Below are positions 1-5,776 of a DNA stretch of 5,776 nucleotides, in pieces; positions within the stretch are counted from its first letter, which is position 1; the number at the start of each line of letters is the position of its first letter. The notes beneath the pieces are model-generated. The model worked only from the letters and a program-made list of their open reading frames with translations. It was not told where the DNA came from and made no database searches. This DNA is from Desulfobacteraceae bacterium UBA2230. Lineage in GTDB: Bacteria; Desulfobacterota; Desulfobacteria; Desulfobacterales; Desulfosarcinaceae. The stretch covers positions 1-5,776 of the forward strand of contig DDYQ01000245.1 in NCBI GenBank assembly GCA_002348005.1. The letters run 5' to 3'. The position numbers and the translations under genes were made by a program.

Positions 1-2
1 GG

Positions 3-149
3 CGCGAACAGATGGCCCGCATCGACCGTTTGAGCCTGACTCTGTTCGACCGTGTCGAATGGATAGCGGACCCCTTCAACGAGCACCGCGAGGTGGCCTC
101 CGGCGGCTCGGCAAGCGACATGGACGCCCTGATGGGCTGGCTCGGATAG
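3..149 (+). CDS. 3' end of an unrecognised protein (5'-truncated by window edge)
   Basis: An open frame enters from the left edge and stops at TAG 147-149, giving the last 48 residues of a protein. Nearly every codon ends in G or C, as in the neighbouring real genes, which supports coding. The tail contains FDRVEWIADPFNEH, then a small-residue stretch (ASGGSAS), and ends DALMGWLG. I do not recognise the family. There is no transmembrane segment or cysteine motif in the visible part. It lies upstream of lolA on the same strand but is separated from it by 272 non-coding bases, so it is probably a separate transcription unit. It is a gene end rather than a chance frame with moderate confidence; no function is proposed. 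Confidence 0.55.
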   Translation, partial: REQMARIDRLSLTLFDRVEWIADPFNEHREVASGGSASDMDALMGWLG

Positions 150-150
150 C

Positions 151-169
151 CGTCGGCCGCGCGCCGATG
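151..169 (+). terminator. Weak hairpin just after the left-edge gene
   Basis: Two bases past the stop codon, CGTCGGC (151-157) can pair with GCCGATG (163-169) across a 5-base CGCGC loop, with one G-U pair. The sequence that follows (TTGATATG) is only mildly T-rich, so this is a poor intrinsic terminator at best. In GC-rich DNA a stem of this size can arise by chance. Confidence 0.22.
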
Positions 170-404
170 TTGATATGCGCCGGTGAAATCCGCCTGCAAC
201 GTTCGCCGCCGCCGCCGACAAGCGCTGCCGGCAGGATCCGCTTCGCCTGCGACCGGACCGGTCGGATCGAAGGCGCTACCGCAGCACCTGGCGCGTGCTT
301 CTGTACGCATGATCTTTCGGGAAAACAGAACCTGCGGTACCATCCTATTTACAAACCGGAAGAACTTCCGTATCAATTGGCTTTCGGCCACTTCACGAGC
401 CGAC

Positions 405-412
405 AGGAGAGG
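405..412 (+). promoter_or_regulatory. Ribosome binding site of lolA
   Basis: AGGAGAGG ends 9 bases before ATG 422. It fixes the lolA start at the signal peptide instead of at upstream codons of the same open frame. Confidence 0.8.
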
Positions 413-421
413 AAAAGTCCG

Positions 422-1075
422 ATGTTGAAACATATCGCCGCTTGCATCGCCCTGCTCTGGGCAGGATCGGTTTTGGCCGCTGACAAAACCCCGGGTCTCG
501 ATCAGATCCTTGACGGAATCGAGAAACGTTACGCCGGCAAGGGCTTCACCGCTGATTTTTTTCAGGAATCGATGCTCAAGGCAATGCAGATCACCGATAC
601 GGCCGAAGGCCGCCTGGTCGTGGCGCGCCCCGCCAAAATGCGCTGGGAGTACAGCATGCCGGACACCCAGATCATCATAACCGACGGCGAGTCGATGTGG
701 ATCTACCGGCCGAACGACAAGCAGGTGATGGTCGGGGCGGCCCCCGAGTTTTTCGGCGGCGGCAAGGGTGCCGGTTTCCTGTCCGACATCCGGCAGATCC
801 GCAAAAGCTTCAAGGTTCACCAGCAGGAATCCCAGAGCCAGGGCCATTACCGCCTGCGCCTGGTGCCCCTCAAGCCCATGCCCGAACTGTCCGAAATCAT
901 TCTGTCGGTGAGCAGGGCCGATTTCCAGATCGATCAGGTCGTCACCTTCAACTCCTACGGAGACGAAACCCGCATCGTGTTGAGCGATTACCGCTTCGAT
1001 ATCGACCCGGACATGGCGCTGTTCAACTTCAAGATTCCCGAAGGCGTCGAGGTGGTGCCTCTGGAAACCCCGTAA
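422..1075 (+). CDS. lolA: LolA, periplasmic outer-membrane lipoprotein carrier
   Basis: This 217-residue protein is the periplasmic chaperone that takes acylated lipoproteins released by the LolCDE ABC transporter and carries them toward the outer membrane. Residues 1-19 form a classic Sec signal peptide: Lys3, a hydrophobic core, then Val-Leu-Ala before Ala20. Family hallmarks follow. These are FxQES near residue 47, GRLVVARPAKMRWEY at 63-77, and the P-TQIIITDGESMWIY block at 80-95, which shapes the half-barrel and its lid. A late FNFKIPEGVEVV segment closes the fold. The ATG at 422 is chosen because AGGAGAGG (405-412) lies correctly upstream and the signal peptide begins there. The frame stays open back to position 59, but that extension has no family resemblance. 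nadA follows after 42 bases and is probably co-transcribed. No lolB is visible; in many non-enteric proteobacteria LolA acts without one. Confidence 0.93.
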   Translation: MLKHIAACIALLWAGSVLAADKTPGLDQILDGIEKRYAGKGFTADFFQESMLKAMQITDTAEGRLVVARPAKMRWEYSMPDTQIIITDGESMWIYRPNDKQVMVGAAPEFFGGGKGAGFLSDIRQIRKSFKVHQQESQSQGHYRLRLVPLKPMPELSEIILSVSRADFQIDQVVTFNSYGDETRIVLSDYRFDIDPDMALFNFKIPEGVEVVPLETP

Positions 1076-1117
1076 CGCTTTCCGCGCTTCGATGCGCCAC
1101 AACCCCGGAGATTCAGC

Positions 1118-2011
1118 ATGCATGATCGCATCAAGCAGTTGGCCCGCGAACGCAAGGCCATCATCCTGGCCCACAACTATCAACCCCCCGAAATTCAGGA
1201 TCTGGCCGATCTGTGCGGCGACAGCCTGGAGCTGAGCCGCAAGGCCGCCCGCACCGACGCCGCCGTGATTGTCTTCTGCGGCGTCCATTTCATGGCCGAG
1301 ACGGCATCGATCCTGTCGCCCGAAAAAACCGTGCTGTTGCCGCGCCACGATGCCGGCTGCCTGATGGCGGACATGATCACGGCCGAAGCGCTGAAAATCA
1401 AACTGGCCGCCCTGCCCCCCATGCCCGTGGTCACCTATGTCAATTCGGGTGCCGACGTCAAAGCCCTCTCCACGGTCTGCTGCACCTCCGCCAACGTGGT
1501 GCAGGTGGTCAACAGCCTCCCCGAGCCCGAAATGCTCCTCACCCCCGACCGCAACCTGGCCATGTACGCGGCCGCGCGCACCGGCAAGAAGATCCACTTC
1601 TGGGAAGGCTATTGCCCCACGCACGAGTGGCTCTCCGCGGACGATGTCGCCCGCGCCCGCGCCGCCCATCCGAGGGCACTGTTCATCGCGCACCCCGAGT
1701 GCCGCCCTGAAGTACTGCAGCTGGCCGATGTGATCGCCAGCACATCGGGCATGTTGCGCTACGCGGCCGAGTCGCCCCAGCGGGAATTCATCGTCGGCAC
1801 CGAACAAGGCATTCTCTATCCGTTGCGCAAGGCCAATCCGGACAAGATTTTCCACCCGGCCTCGGAGAAAATGACCTGCCGCAACATGAAAAAGATCTCT
1901 GTAGCGGATGTTCTTCACAGTCTCGAAACACTGCAGGGCGAGGTCAAGGTGCCCGAAGCGATCCGCCGGCCGGCGCTCAAGGCGGTGGAAAGAATGCTCG
2001 CGATCCAATAA
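1118..2011 (+). CDS. nadA: Quinolinate synthase A (NadA)
   Basis: This 297-residue enzyme condenses iminoaspartate with dihydroxyacetone phosphate to give quinolinate, the second step of de novo NAD synthesis, in the cytoplasm. It uses an oxygen-sensitive [4Fe-4S] cluster. The three cluster cysteines are visible at the spacing of the short (~300-residue) NadA class: Cys81 (DAGCLMAD), Cys166 (EGYCPTHE) and Cys254 (KMTCRNMK). Substrate-site motifs are also present: LAHNYQ at 17-22, GDS at 34-36, TYVNS at 106-110, CCTSAN at 121-126, HPEC at 192-195 and STSGM at 208-212. GGAG at 1107-1110 lies 7 bases before the ATG. The gene follows lolA by 42 bases and is likely in its transcript. The partner genes nadB and nadC are not in this window, so the source of iminoaspartate cannot be seen here. 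Confidence 0.96.
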   Translation: MHDRIKQLARERKAIILAHNYQPPEIQDLADLCGDSLELSRKAARTDAAVIVFCGVHFMAETASILSPEKTVLLPRHDAGCLMADMITAEALKIKLAALPPMPVVTYVNSGADVKALSTVCCTSANVVQVVNSLPEPEMLLTPDRNLAMYAAARTGKKIHFWEGYCPTHEWLSADDVARARAAHPRALFIAHPECRPEVLQLADVIASTSGMLRYAAESPQREFIVGTEQGILYPLRKANPDKIFHPASEKMTCRNMKKISVADVLHSLETLQGEVKVPEAIRRPALKAVERMLAIQ

Positions 2012-2012
2012 A

Positions 2013-2054
2013 AAACCCTCTTCCGTTTTCGGGGGCCCGGACGGAAGAGGGTTT
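2013..2054. terminator. Intrinsic terminator shared by convergent nadA and yebC
   Basis: A perfect 14-bp inverted repeat pairs 2013-2026 (AAACCCTCTTCCGT) with 2041-2054 around a 14-base GC-rich loop. On the minus strand the stem runs straight into TTTTTTATT (2015 downward), a textbook U-tract, so it is a strong terminator for yebC and its operon, which ends at 2071. On the plus strand the stem is preceded by the A-run and followed by TTTGGAAGTATTTT, a weaker tail, so it may also stop lolA-nadA transcripts. It begins 2 bases after the nadA stop. Confidence 0.88.
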
Positions 2055-2070
2055 GGAAGTATTTTAAGTG

Positions 2071-2814
2071 CTACTCCTCGGCGACCATGTCATCCGGCAG
2101 GTCGGCATTGTTGTGCACTTTCTGCACGTCGTCCAGATCGTCCAGCGCATCCAGCAGGCGGATCAGTTTTTCGGCCGTCTCGCCGTCCACCGGCACCATG
2201 TTCTTGGGCACCTTGGTGATCTGGGCCAGGTCGAACTTAATGGCGGCCTGCTCCAGTGACGCCTTGACCGCTTCGAAGTCCACCGGTTTGGAGATGACCT
2301 CGAAGTTGTCGCCGTCGTCGCGCACATCTTCGGCGCCCGCCTCCAGCGCGACCTCCATCAGCGCCTCCTCGCCGGTGGCATTCTTTTCGACGACCAGATA
2401 CCCTTTGGTTTCGAAAATCCACGCCACGCTGCCGCTTTCGGCCATGTTGCCGCCATGCTTGCTCAAGGTGTGCCGGATCTCGGAAACGGCGCGGTTTTTA
2501 TTGTCCGTCACCGAGTCGATCAGAATGGCCACCCCGCCCGGGCCATAGCCTTCATACGTGGTTTCTTCATAGTTCACGCCCTCCAGCTCGCCGGTGCCCT
2601 TTTTGATGGCGCGCTCCCAGTTGTCCTTGGGCATGTTCTCGGCCTTGGCCTCGGCAACGGCGCTGCGCAGGCGCGGGTTGGCATTGATGTCGCCGCCGCC
2701 CATGCGCGCGGCCAGGGTGATCTCCTTGATCAGCTTGGTGAAGATCTTTCCGCGGCGCGCGTCCGCGGCGCCCTTTTTATGTTTGATATTAGCCCACTTG
2801 CTGTGACCTGACAT
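2071..2814 (-). CDS. yebC: YebC/PmpR/TACO1-family protein
   Basis: This 247-residue cytoplasmic protein has the full length typical of the family. The N-terminal signature [16 protein letters not shown] is intact, followed by the [10 protein letters not shown] segment, NPRLR (46-50), [14 protein letters not shown] and the [10 protein letters not shown] motif. The acidic C-terminus ([14 protein letters not shown]) is also typical. Family members were long described as DNA-binding transcriptional regulators (PmpR in Pseudomonas). The mitochondrial homologue TACO1 acts in translation, and recent work links bacterial YebC to relief of ribosome stalling at proline-rich stretches. Which role applies here cannot be read from sequence. 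It is the last gene of radA-rlmE-yebC: it starts 9 bases after the rlmE stop, and its ribosome binding site overlaps that stop, which implies coupled expression. Confidence 0.95.
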   Translation of the reverse strand: MSGHSKWANIKHKKGAADARRGKIFTKLIKEITLAARMGGGDINANPRLRSAVAEAKAENMPKDNWERAIKKGTGELEGVNYEETTYEGYGPGGVAILIDSVTDNKNRAVSEIRHTLSKHGGNMAESGSVAWIFETKGYLVVEKNATGEEALMEVALEAGAEDVRDDGDNFEVISKPVDFEAVKASLEQAAIKFDLAQITKVPKNMVPVDGETAEKLIRLLDALDDLDDVQKVHNNADLPDDMVAEE

Positions 2815-2819
2815 GACTT

Positions 2820-2825
2820 CCTCCT
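2820..2825 (-). promoter_or_regulatory. Ribosome binding site of yebC overlapping the rlmE stop
   Basis: On the minus strand, AGGAGG (2825 down to 2820) matches the Shine-Dalgarno consensus exactly and lies 5 bases before ATG 2814. It shares its first two bases with the rlmE TAG stop (2826-2824). Ribosomes finishing rlmE would sit on the yebC start signal, so translational coupling is likely. Confidence 0.82.
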
Positions 2826-3417
2826 ATTTTTTGCCCATACCGATGATGAAAATCTCCCGGCTGGCTTTGCGGCTGCTCTGCGGTTTGAATATCTGCATAC
2901 GCCCGAAACGCGTTTTGACCCGCTCGCAGAAGACTGGAAAGTCTTCGCCCTGAAATATTTTGCACACGAAATGACCGCCCGGCGCAAGGACCGCGTCGGC
3001 GATGGCCAGCGCCACGCGGCTCAACTCGAACGAGCGGACCCCGTCGGCGTGTTTGCTGCCGCTGGTCGAGGGCGCCATGTCGCTCAGCACCACCTGGAAA
3101 CGGATGCTCAGCCGCTCGGCCGCGATCGCTTCGATCTCGTAGATATCGGCCCGGATCACCTCGACATGGGCGGGCAGCTTTACCGCCACCGGCTGGATAT
3201 CGACGCCCACCACGCGGCCCCGCTCACCAGTCAGCAGGGCGGCATACTGCAGCCACGACCCCGGCGCGCATCCCAGATCCAGCACCCGATCCCCTCTGGC
3301 GATCAGGCGATGCTTTTTCTGAATTTCTTCCAGCTTGTATACCGACCGGGCGGCGTAGTGCTCTTTGCGCGCCCGGCGGGCATAGTGATCATCCCATGTG
3401 TTTTTGGAACGCTTCAT
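2824..3417 (-). CDS. rlmE: 23S rRNA (uridine-2552-2'-O)-methyltransferase RlmE (FtsJ/RrmJ)
   Basis: This 197-residue SAM-dependent enzyme methylates the 2'-O of U2552 in the A-loop of 23S rRNA during late 50S assembly. The Rossmann SAM site DLGCAPGSW is at residues 47-55 and Asp73 (VGVD) follows. The catalytic set is complete: Lys28 (SVYKLEEI), Asp113 (LSDMAP), Lys153 (CKIFQG) and Glu188 (SREIF). The methionine at 3417 (MKRSKNTWDDHY) is chosen because family similarity and length (about 200 residues) begin there. The frame is open to an ATG at 3489, but that 24-residue extension would overlap the radA 3' end and looks like non-coding sequence. No clear Shine-Dalgarno precedes 3417 (upstream is TTGATAAAGCT), so initiation may depend on translation of radA, whose stop is 40 bases upstream. 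It overlaps the yebC ribosome binding site. Confidence 0.93.
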   Translation of the reverse strand: MKRSKNTWDDHYARRARKEHYAARSVYKLEEIQKKHRLIARGDRVLDLGCAPGSWLQYAALLTGERGRVVGVDIQPVAVKLPAHVEVIRADIYEIEAIAAERLSIRFQVVLSDMAPSTSGSKHADGVRSFELSRVALAIADAVLAPGGHFVCKIFQGEDFPVFCERVKTRFGRMQIFKPQSSRKASREIFIIGMGKK

Positions 3418-3457
3418 AGCTTTATCAATAATATTCGTCAACTGGAATGGCGGCGGA

Positions 3458-4828
3458 CTAGAACAGGACTTCCATGGCGCGGTCCACATTTTCGGCTCCC
3501 AGCACCTCGATCTGGGCGGGCACCTTGATGCGCTTGAGACTGCCGGCCGGGGCGATGCACCGTTCGAATCCCATTTTGCAGGCTTCGCCCAGGCGAATCT
3601 CCAGATTGCCGATGGCGCGCACCTCGCCGGCCAGTCCCACTTCGCCCAGCACCAGCGTCTGGCCGGGAACGGGCTTGTCCAGAAAACTGGAGGCCACCGC
3701 CGCCAGAACGCCCAGATCCACGGCCGGCTCGTCGATTTTGACGCCGCCGGCCACGTTGACGAAGATGTCGTGGCTCATCAGGTTAAGGCCCAGCTTTTTC
3801 TCCATCACCGCCACCAGAAGCGCCACGCGGTGCGGATCCAGCCCCAGCACCGTGCGCCGCGGTGTGCCCAGATGGGTGCTGGAAACCAGGGCCTGCAGCT
3901 CGACCAGAATGGGGCGGGTGCCCTCCAGGCTGGCCGTGACCACCGAACCGGCCGTATCGTGCGGCCGCCCGGATAGAAAAACGGCCGATGGATTGGAGAC
4001 CTGGACCAATCCTTCGGCCTGCATCTCGAATACGCCGATCTCGTTGGTGGAACCAAATCGGTTCTTCACCGCCCGCAGGATGCGGAACACATGGTTGCGG
4101 TCGCCCTCGAAGTACAACACCGTGTCGACCATGTGTTCCAGCAGCTTGGGCCCGGCGATGGCCCCGTCCTTGGTGACATGCCCCACCAGCAAGGTGGGAA
4201 TGCCGCTTTTTTTGGCGTTGAGCATCAGGCGCATGGCGCTGTCGCGCACCTGCCCGATACTGCCCGGCGCCGACGTCAACTCGCTGCTGTACATGGTCTG
4301 GATGGAGTCGATCACCAGCACGTCGGGCTTCGTTTCGGCCACCATGCGCAAAATGGCGTCCACATCGATTTCCGACACCACCAGCAGCTGCGGCGCGGAC
4401 GCCGTCAGGCGCCGGCTGCGCATGCGCAGCTGCTGCACCGACTCTTCACCCGACACGTAGAGCACCCTGTGCCCGGCCGCGGCCATGCCGTGCAGGGCCT
4501 GCAGCATCAAGGTCGATTTGCCGATTCCCGGGTCACCGCCGATCAGCACCAGCGAGCCGGCCACCAACCCGCCGCCCAGCACCCGGTCAAACTCGTCGAT
4601 GCGCGTGGAGAACCGCTCCTGCTCGGCCAGCGTCACCTCATCGATGGGGACGGGGGCGCTCTGTACGAGCCCCAGGCCTCGCAGGGGACCCGTTTTCTCC
4701 GGGGACGCAAGACGCTCTTCGGCAAAAGCGTCCCAGGCGCCGCAGTCGGGGCAGCGCCCCAGCCACTTGGGAGAGTGATGCCCGCATGCCTGGCAGGTAT
4801 AATGCGTTCTGGCCGTCTTCCTGGACAT
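3458..4828 (-). CDS. radA: DNA repair protein RadA (Sms), RecA-like branch-migration ATPase
   Basis: This 456-residue protein is a DnaB-like hexameric motor that processes recombination intermediates with RecA. Domains in order: a C4 zinc finger (Cys12, Cys15, Cys26, Cys29, with KWLGRCPDCGAW); a RecA-type ATPase with Walker A GGDPGIGKST at 97-106, SGEES at 126-130 and Walker B VLVIDS at 170-175; the RadA-specific KNRFG motif at 255-259; and a C-terminal Lon-like domain from about 280, containing LMSHDIFVNVAGG. Length matches the family (about 455-460). ATG 4828 is chosen because the protein begins there just before the zinc finger, as in E. coli. A TTG at 4864 in the same frame would add 12 unlikely residues. 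No good Shine-Dalgarno precedes 4828; only a GGGCGGG run about 7 bases upstream. It is the first gene of radA-rlmE-yebC. Confidence 0.96.
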   Translation of the reverse strand: MSRKTARTHYTCQACGHHSPKWLGRCPDCGAWDAFAEERLASPEKTGPLRGLGLVQSAPVPIDEVTLAEQERFSTRIDEFDRVLGGGLVAGSLVLIGGDPGIGKSTLMLQALHGMAAAGHRVLYVSGEESVQQLRMRSRRLTASAPQLLVVSEIDVDAILRMVAETKPDVLVIDSIQTMYSSELTSAPGSIGQVRDSAMRLMLNAKKSGIPTLLVGHVTKDGAIAGPKLLEHMVDTVLYFEGDRNHVFRILRAVKNRFGSTNEIGVFEMQAEGLVQVSNPSAVFLSGRPHDTAGSVVTASLEGTRPILVELQALVSSTHLGTPRRTVLGLDPHRVALLVAVMEKKLGLNLMSHDIFVNVAGGVKIDEPAVDLGVLAAVASSFLDKPVPGQTLVLGEVGLAGEVRAIGNLEIRLGEACKMGFERCIAPAGSLKRIKVPAQIEVLGAENVDRAMEVLF

Positions 4829-4863
4829 AAGGTGCCCGCCCGTGTTGGAGTTTGAACGAAGCA

Positions 4864-4893
4864 AATCTACTTGTATTGATTATCAATTGACAG
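4864..4893 (-). promoter_or_regulatory. Candidate promoter of the radA-rlmE-yebC operon
   Basis: On the minus strand, CTGTCA (4893-4888) and TAGATT (4869-4864) are separated by 18 bases. Each matches 4 of 6 sigma-70 consensus positions. The stretch is the most AT-rich part of the region, and the implied start near 4857 would give a leader of about 30 bases before the radA ATG. Weak boxes, but good location. Confidence 0.32.
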
Positions 4894-4916
4894 TCCGGAC
4901 CATACCATGGCATGGT
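4875..4916. promoter_or_regulatory. Palindrome cluster between divergent radA and transglycosylase genes
   Basis: Four short perfect dyads lie within 42 bases: ATTGAT-T-ATCAAT (4875-4887), TCAATTGA (4883-4890), GTCCGGAC (4893-4900) and ACCATG-G-CATGGT (4904-4916). A perfect -35-like TTGACA lies at 4887-4892 on the plus strand, though no matching -10 box is found at 16-18 bases. Position between divergent genes, overlapping the candidate radA promoter, suggests a regulator-binding site. No specific regulator, including LexA, is recognisable from these sequences. Confidence 0.35.
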
Positions 4917-5012
4917 GGGCCATATCAAGAAAAGCACTCGCATCCACCCGAAACGGCCCGACCGCCGCCCGCGAAATCGCTTCCCGCACTTCCGGGCGGT
5001 CTCAACATCGAA

Positions 5013-5017
5013 AAGGA
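5013..5017 (+). promoter_or_regulatory. Ribosome binding site of the transglycosylase gene
   Basis: AAGGA lies 4 bases before ATG 5022. The spacing is short, but this is the only Shine-Dalgarno-like match near the only plausible in-frame ATG ahead of the signal segment. Confidence 0.5.
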
Positions 5018-5021
5018 TCCC

Positions 5022-5776
5022 ATGACGTCACCCGGTTCCGACCCGATCGCAGTTCGATTCAGCCTGAGCGCTTCGAGAAGCGCCGCTTCCAAAAGCAACC
5101 GCGTCACCCAATCGCGCCAGCGGCGTACGAAACCGGCCGATCTTCTCATCCTCCTGCTGGTCTGGGCGATGCTGGCCGGCCTTGCGGCGGCCGAAGATGC
5201 CACCAAGATCTATTTCAAACCGCTGAAACAACGCCTGATCGCCGACGGTTTCGACGCCGGCCACATCGACGCGCTGTACCGCAACAGCCGGGTGGCCTTC
5301 GAATCCAAAGGCGTGTCGGCCTACTTCCTGCACAACGAAGCGACGCTGGACTACAAAAAAATGACCGAAACGACCTGGATCACGGAAGCGCGCAATTACA
5401 TGCGCACCCACGACCAGACCCTGCGCCAGGCCGAGGAGCGCTTCGGTGTCGACCCTAAAGTAATCACGGCCATTATTCTGGTCGAAACCAAATTCGGCCG
5501 CTACCTGGGCCGACAGTCCATTCTGAACATCCTTTCCACGATGGCCGCGTTGACCGAACAGGCGCCGCGCGAGCACCTCTGGACCCAGCTGCCGGTCGAG
5601 CGGCGCTACAGCCGGGAGCAGTATGAAAAGAAAGCCGACCAGAAAGCGACCTGGGCCTACAAGGAGCTTAAGGCCTTCCTGACCTACTCCCAGCAGCACC
5701 AGGTCGACCCGGTCGCGGTGCAGGGATCGTACGCCGGCGCCATGGGCATCGCCCAGTTCATGCCCAGCAACATCCT
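5022..5776 (+). CDS. MltB-type lytic murein transglycosylase (GH103/SLT_2), 3'-truncated by window edge
   Basis: The first 251 residues are visible. This family cleaves the MurNAc-GlcNAc bond of peptidoglycan, forming 1,6-anhydroMurNAc, and acts in the periplasm. The catalytic glutamate is Glu155 in AIILVETKFGRYLG, and the downstream motif GSYAGAMGIAQFMPS (235-249) matches MltB closely. ATG 5022 is preceded by AAGGA (5013-5017) at a tight 4-base spacing, and no better in-frame start exists. The N-terminus is odd: about 40 residues rich in Arg, Lys and Ser come before a hydrophobic segment (41-57) ending Ala-Ala-Ala. MltB of E. coli is a lipoprotein. Here LAG at 51-53 is followed by Leu instead of the lipobox Cys, so the protein is probably secreted or membrane-anchored. 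It is transcribed divergently from radA. Assignment to MltB versus a paralogue is uncertain. Confidence 0.9.
   Translation, partial: MTSPGSDPIAVRFSLSASRSAASKSNRVTQSRQRRTKPADLLILLLVWAMLAGLAAAEDATKIYFKPLKQRLIADGFDAGHIDALYRNSRVAFESKGVSAYFLHNEATLDYKKMTETTWITEARNYMRTHDQTLRQAEERFGVDPKVITAIILVETKFGRYLGRQSILNILSTMAALTEQAPREHLWTQLPVERRYSREQYEKKADQKATWAYKELKAFLTYSQQHQVDPVAVQGSYAGAMGIAQFMPSNI

Larger units (their letters stand above)
150..421 (+). promoter_or_regulatory. Non-coding leader upstream of lolA with dyad symmetries
   Basis: This 272-base stretch shows no convincing gene. The frames open through it give arginine- and proline-rich nonsense with no start signal. Its right half (about 310-380) is less GC-rich than the surroundings, as expected near a promoter. 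I see no strong sigma-70 pair; TACCAT at 338-343 and TATTTA at 346-351 are possible -10 boxes with weak -35 partners. It contains two clean inverted repeats. One is CGACCGG-A-CCGGTCG at 250-264; the other is CGGAAG-AA-CTTCCG at 357-370, about 50 bases before the lolA start. The stretch probably holds the lolA-nadA promoter, and the second dyad could be an operator. Both roles are inference. Confidence 0.4.

Noticed and set aside
225..234. CTGCCGGCAG palindrome
   Set aside because: A 10-base palindrome of this composition is expected by chance in GC-rich DNA, and it is far from any recognisable promoter element.
59..421. N-terminal extension of LolA in the same open frame
   Set aside because: It reads as arginine- and proline-rich sequence with no family similarity, overlaps the end of the left-edge gene, and would place the signal peptide inside the protein. 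ATG 422 has a good ribosome binding site.
183..428. Possible 81-residue plus-strand gene upstream of lolA
   Set aside because: The predicted peptide is low-complexity and basic (five consecutive Arg), there is no ribosome binding site, and it overlaps the lolA start signals.
3418..3489. Longer RlmE starting at ATG 3489
   Set aside because: The extra 24 residues overlap the radA coding end and do not resemble the family N-terminus. MKRSK at 3417 fits the known length.
3398..4855. Several long plus-strand open frames opposite radA and rlmE
   Set aside because: They are antisense shadows rich in His, Arg and Gln. The minus strand encodes RadA and RlmE with complete motifs.
4829..4864. RadA start at TTG 4864
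   Set aside because: It adds 12 residues not seen in the family, and an in-frame ATG at 4828 sits just before the zinc finger. It would also consume the candidate promoter's leader.
4907..5458. Plus-strand open frame of 183 codons over the same region
   Set aside because: It is out of frame with the transglycosylase. Its product is arginine-rich and it has no start signal, so it is a by-product of high GC content.
5028..5699. Long minus-strand open frame of 223 codons opposite the transglycosylase gene
   Set aside because: It is a shadow of the GC-rich transglycosylase gene. The plus strand encodes clear catalytic motifs, and the minus-strand product resembles nothing.
1..5776. Mobile element, CRISPR array, tRNA/rRNA gene, toxin-antitoxin or defence system
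   Set aside because: Looked for on both strands: no direct repeats with spacers, terminal inverted repeats, transposase or integrase motifs, or tRNA-like folds were apparent. Coding composition is uniform with no sign of recent transfer.

Overview
This window carries ordinary bacterial housekeeping genes on high-GC DNA with strong G/C third-position bias. It suggests a Gram-negative bacterium, because it has a periplasmic lipoprotein carrier (LolA), a murein lytic transglycosylase and quinolinate synthase. The protein style and gene set look most like a deltaproteobacterium (Desulfobacterota, perhaps near Desulfosarcina/Desulfobacterales). That placement is an impression from reading the proteins, not a search result.

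Layout. Bases 3-149 hold the 3' end of an unrecognised plus-strand gene. A 272-base non-coding stretch with dyad symmetries follows. Next are two plus-strand genes, lolA (422-1075) and nadA (1118-2011), 42 bases apart. A strong 14-bp-stem hairpin at 2013-2054 lies between nadA and a minus-strand group that converges on it. That group reads radA (4828-3458), rlmE (3417-2824) and yebC (2814-2071), closely spaced and probably one operon. A divergent control region of about 190 bases (4829-5021), rich in short palindromes, separates radA from a plus-strand MltB-type lytic transglycosylase gene. That gene starts at 5022 and runs off the window end.

Functions. LolA moves lipoproteins across the periplasm and the transglycosylase cuts peptidoglycan, so both outer genes serve the envelope. 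NadA makes the NAD precursor quinolinate. The minus-strand group combines DNA recombination and repair (RadA) with two ribosome-related proteins: RlmE, which methylates the 23S rRNA A-loop, and YebC, which is linked to transcription control and, more recently, to relief of ribosome stalling.

I found no mobile element, CRISPR array, RNA gene, toxin-antitoxin pair or defence island, and nothing I can honestly call a new system. The points worth a second look are small: palindrome clusters in the two control regions, an unusual N-terminus on the transglycosylase, an rlmE start without a clear ribosome binding site, and the unidentified partial gene at the left edge.
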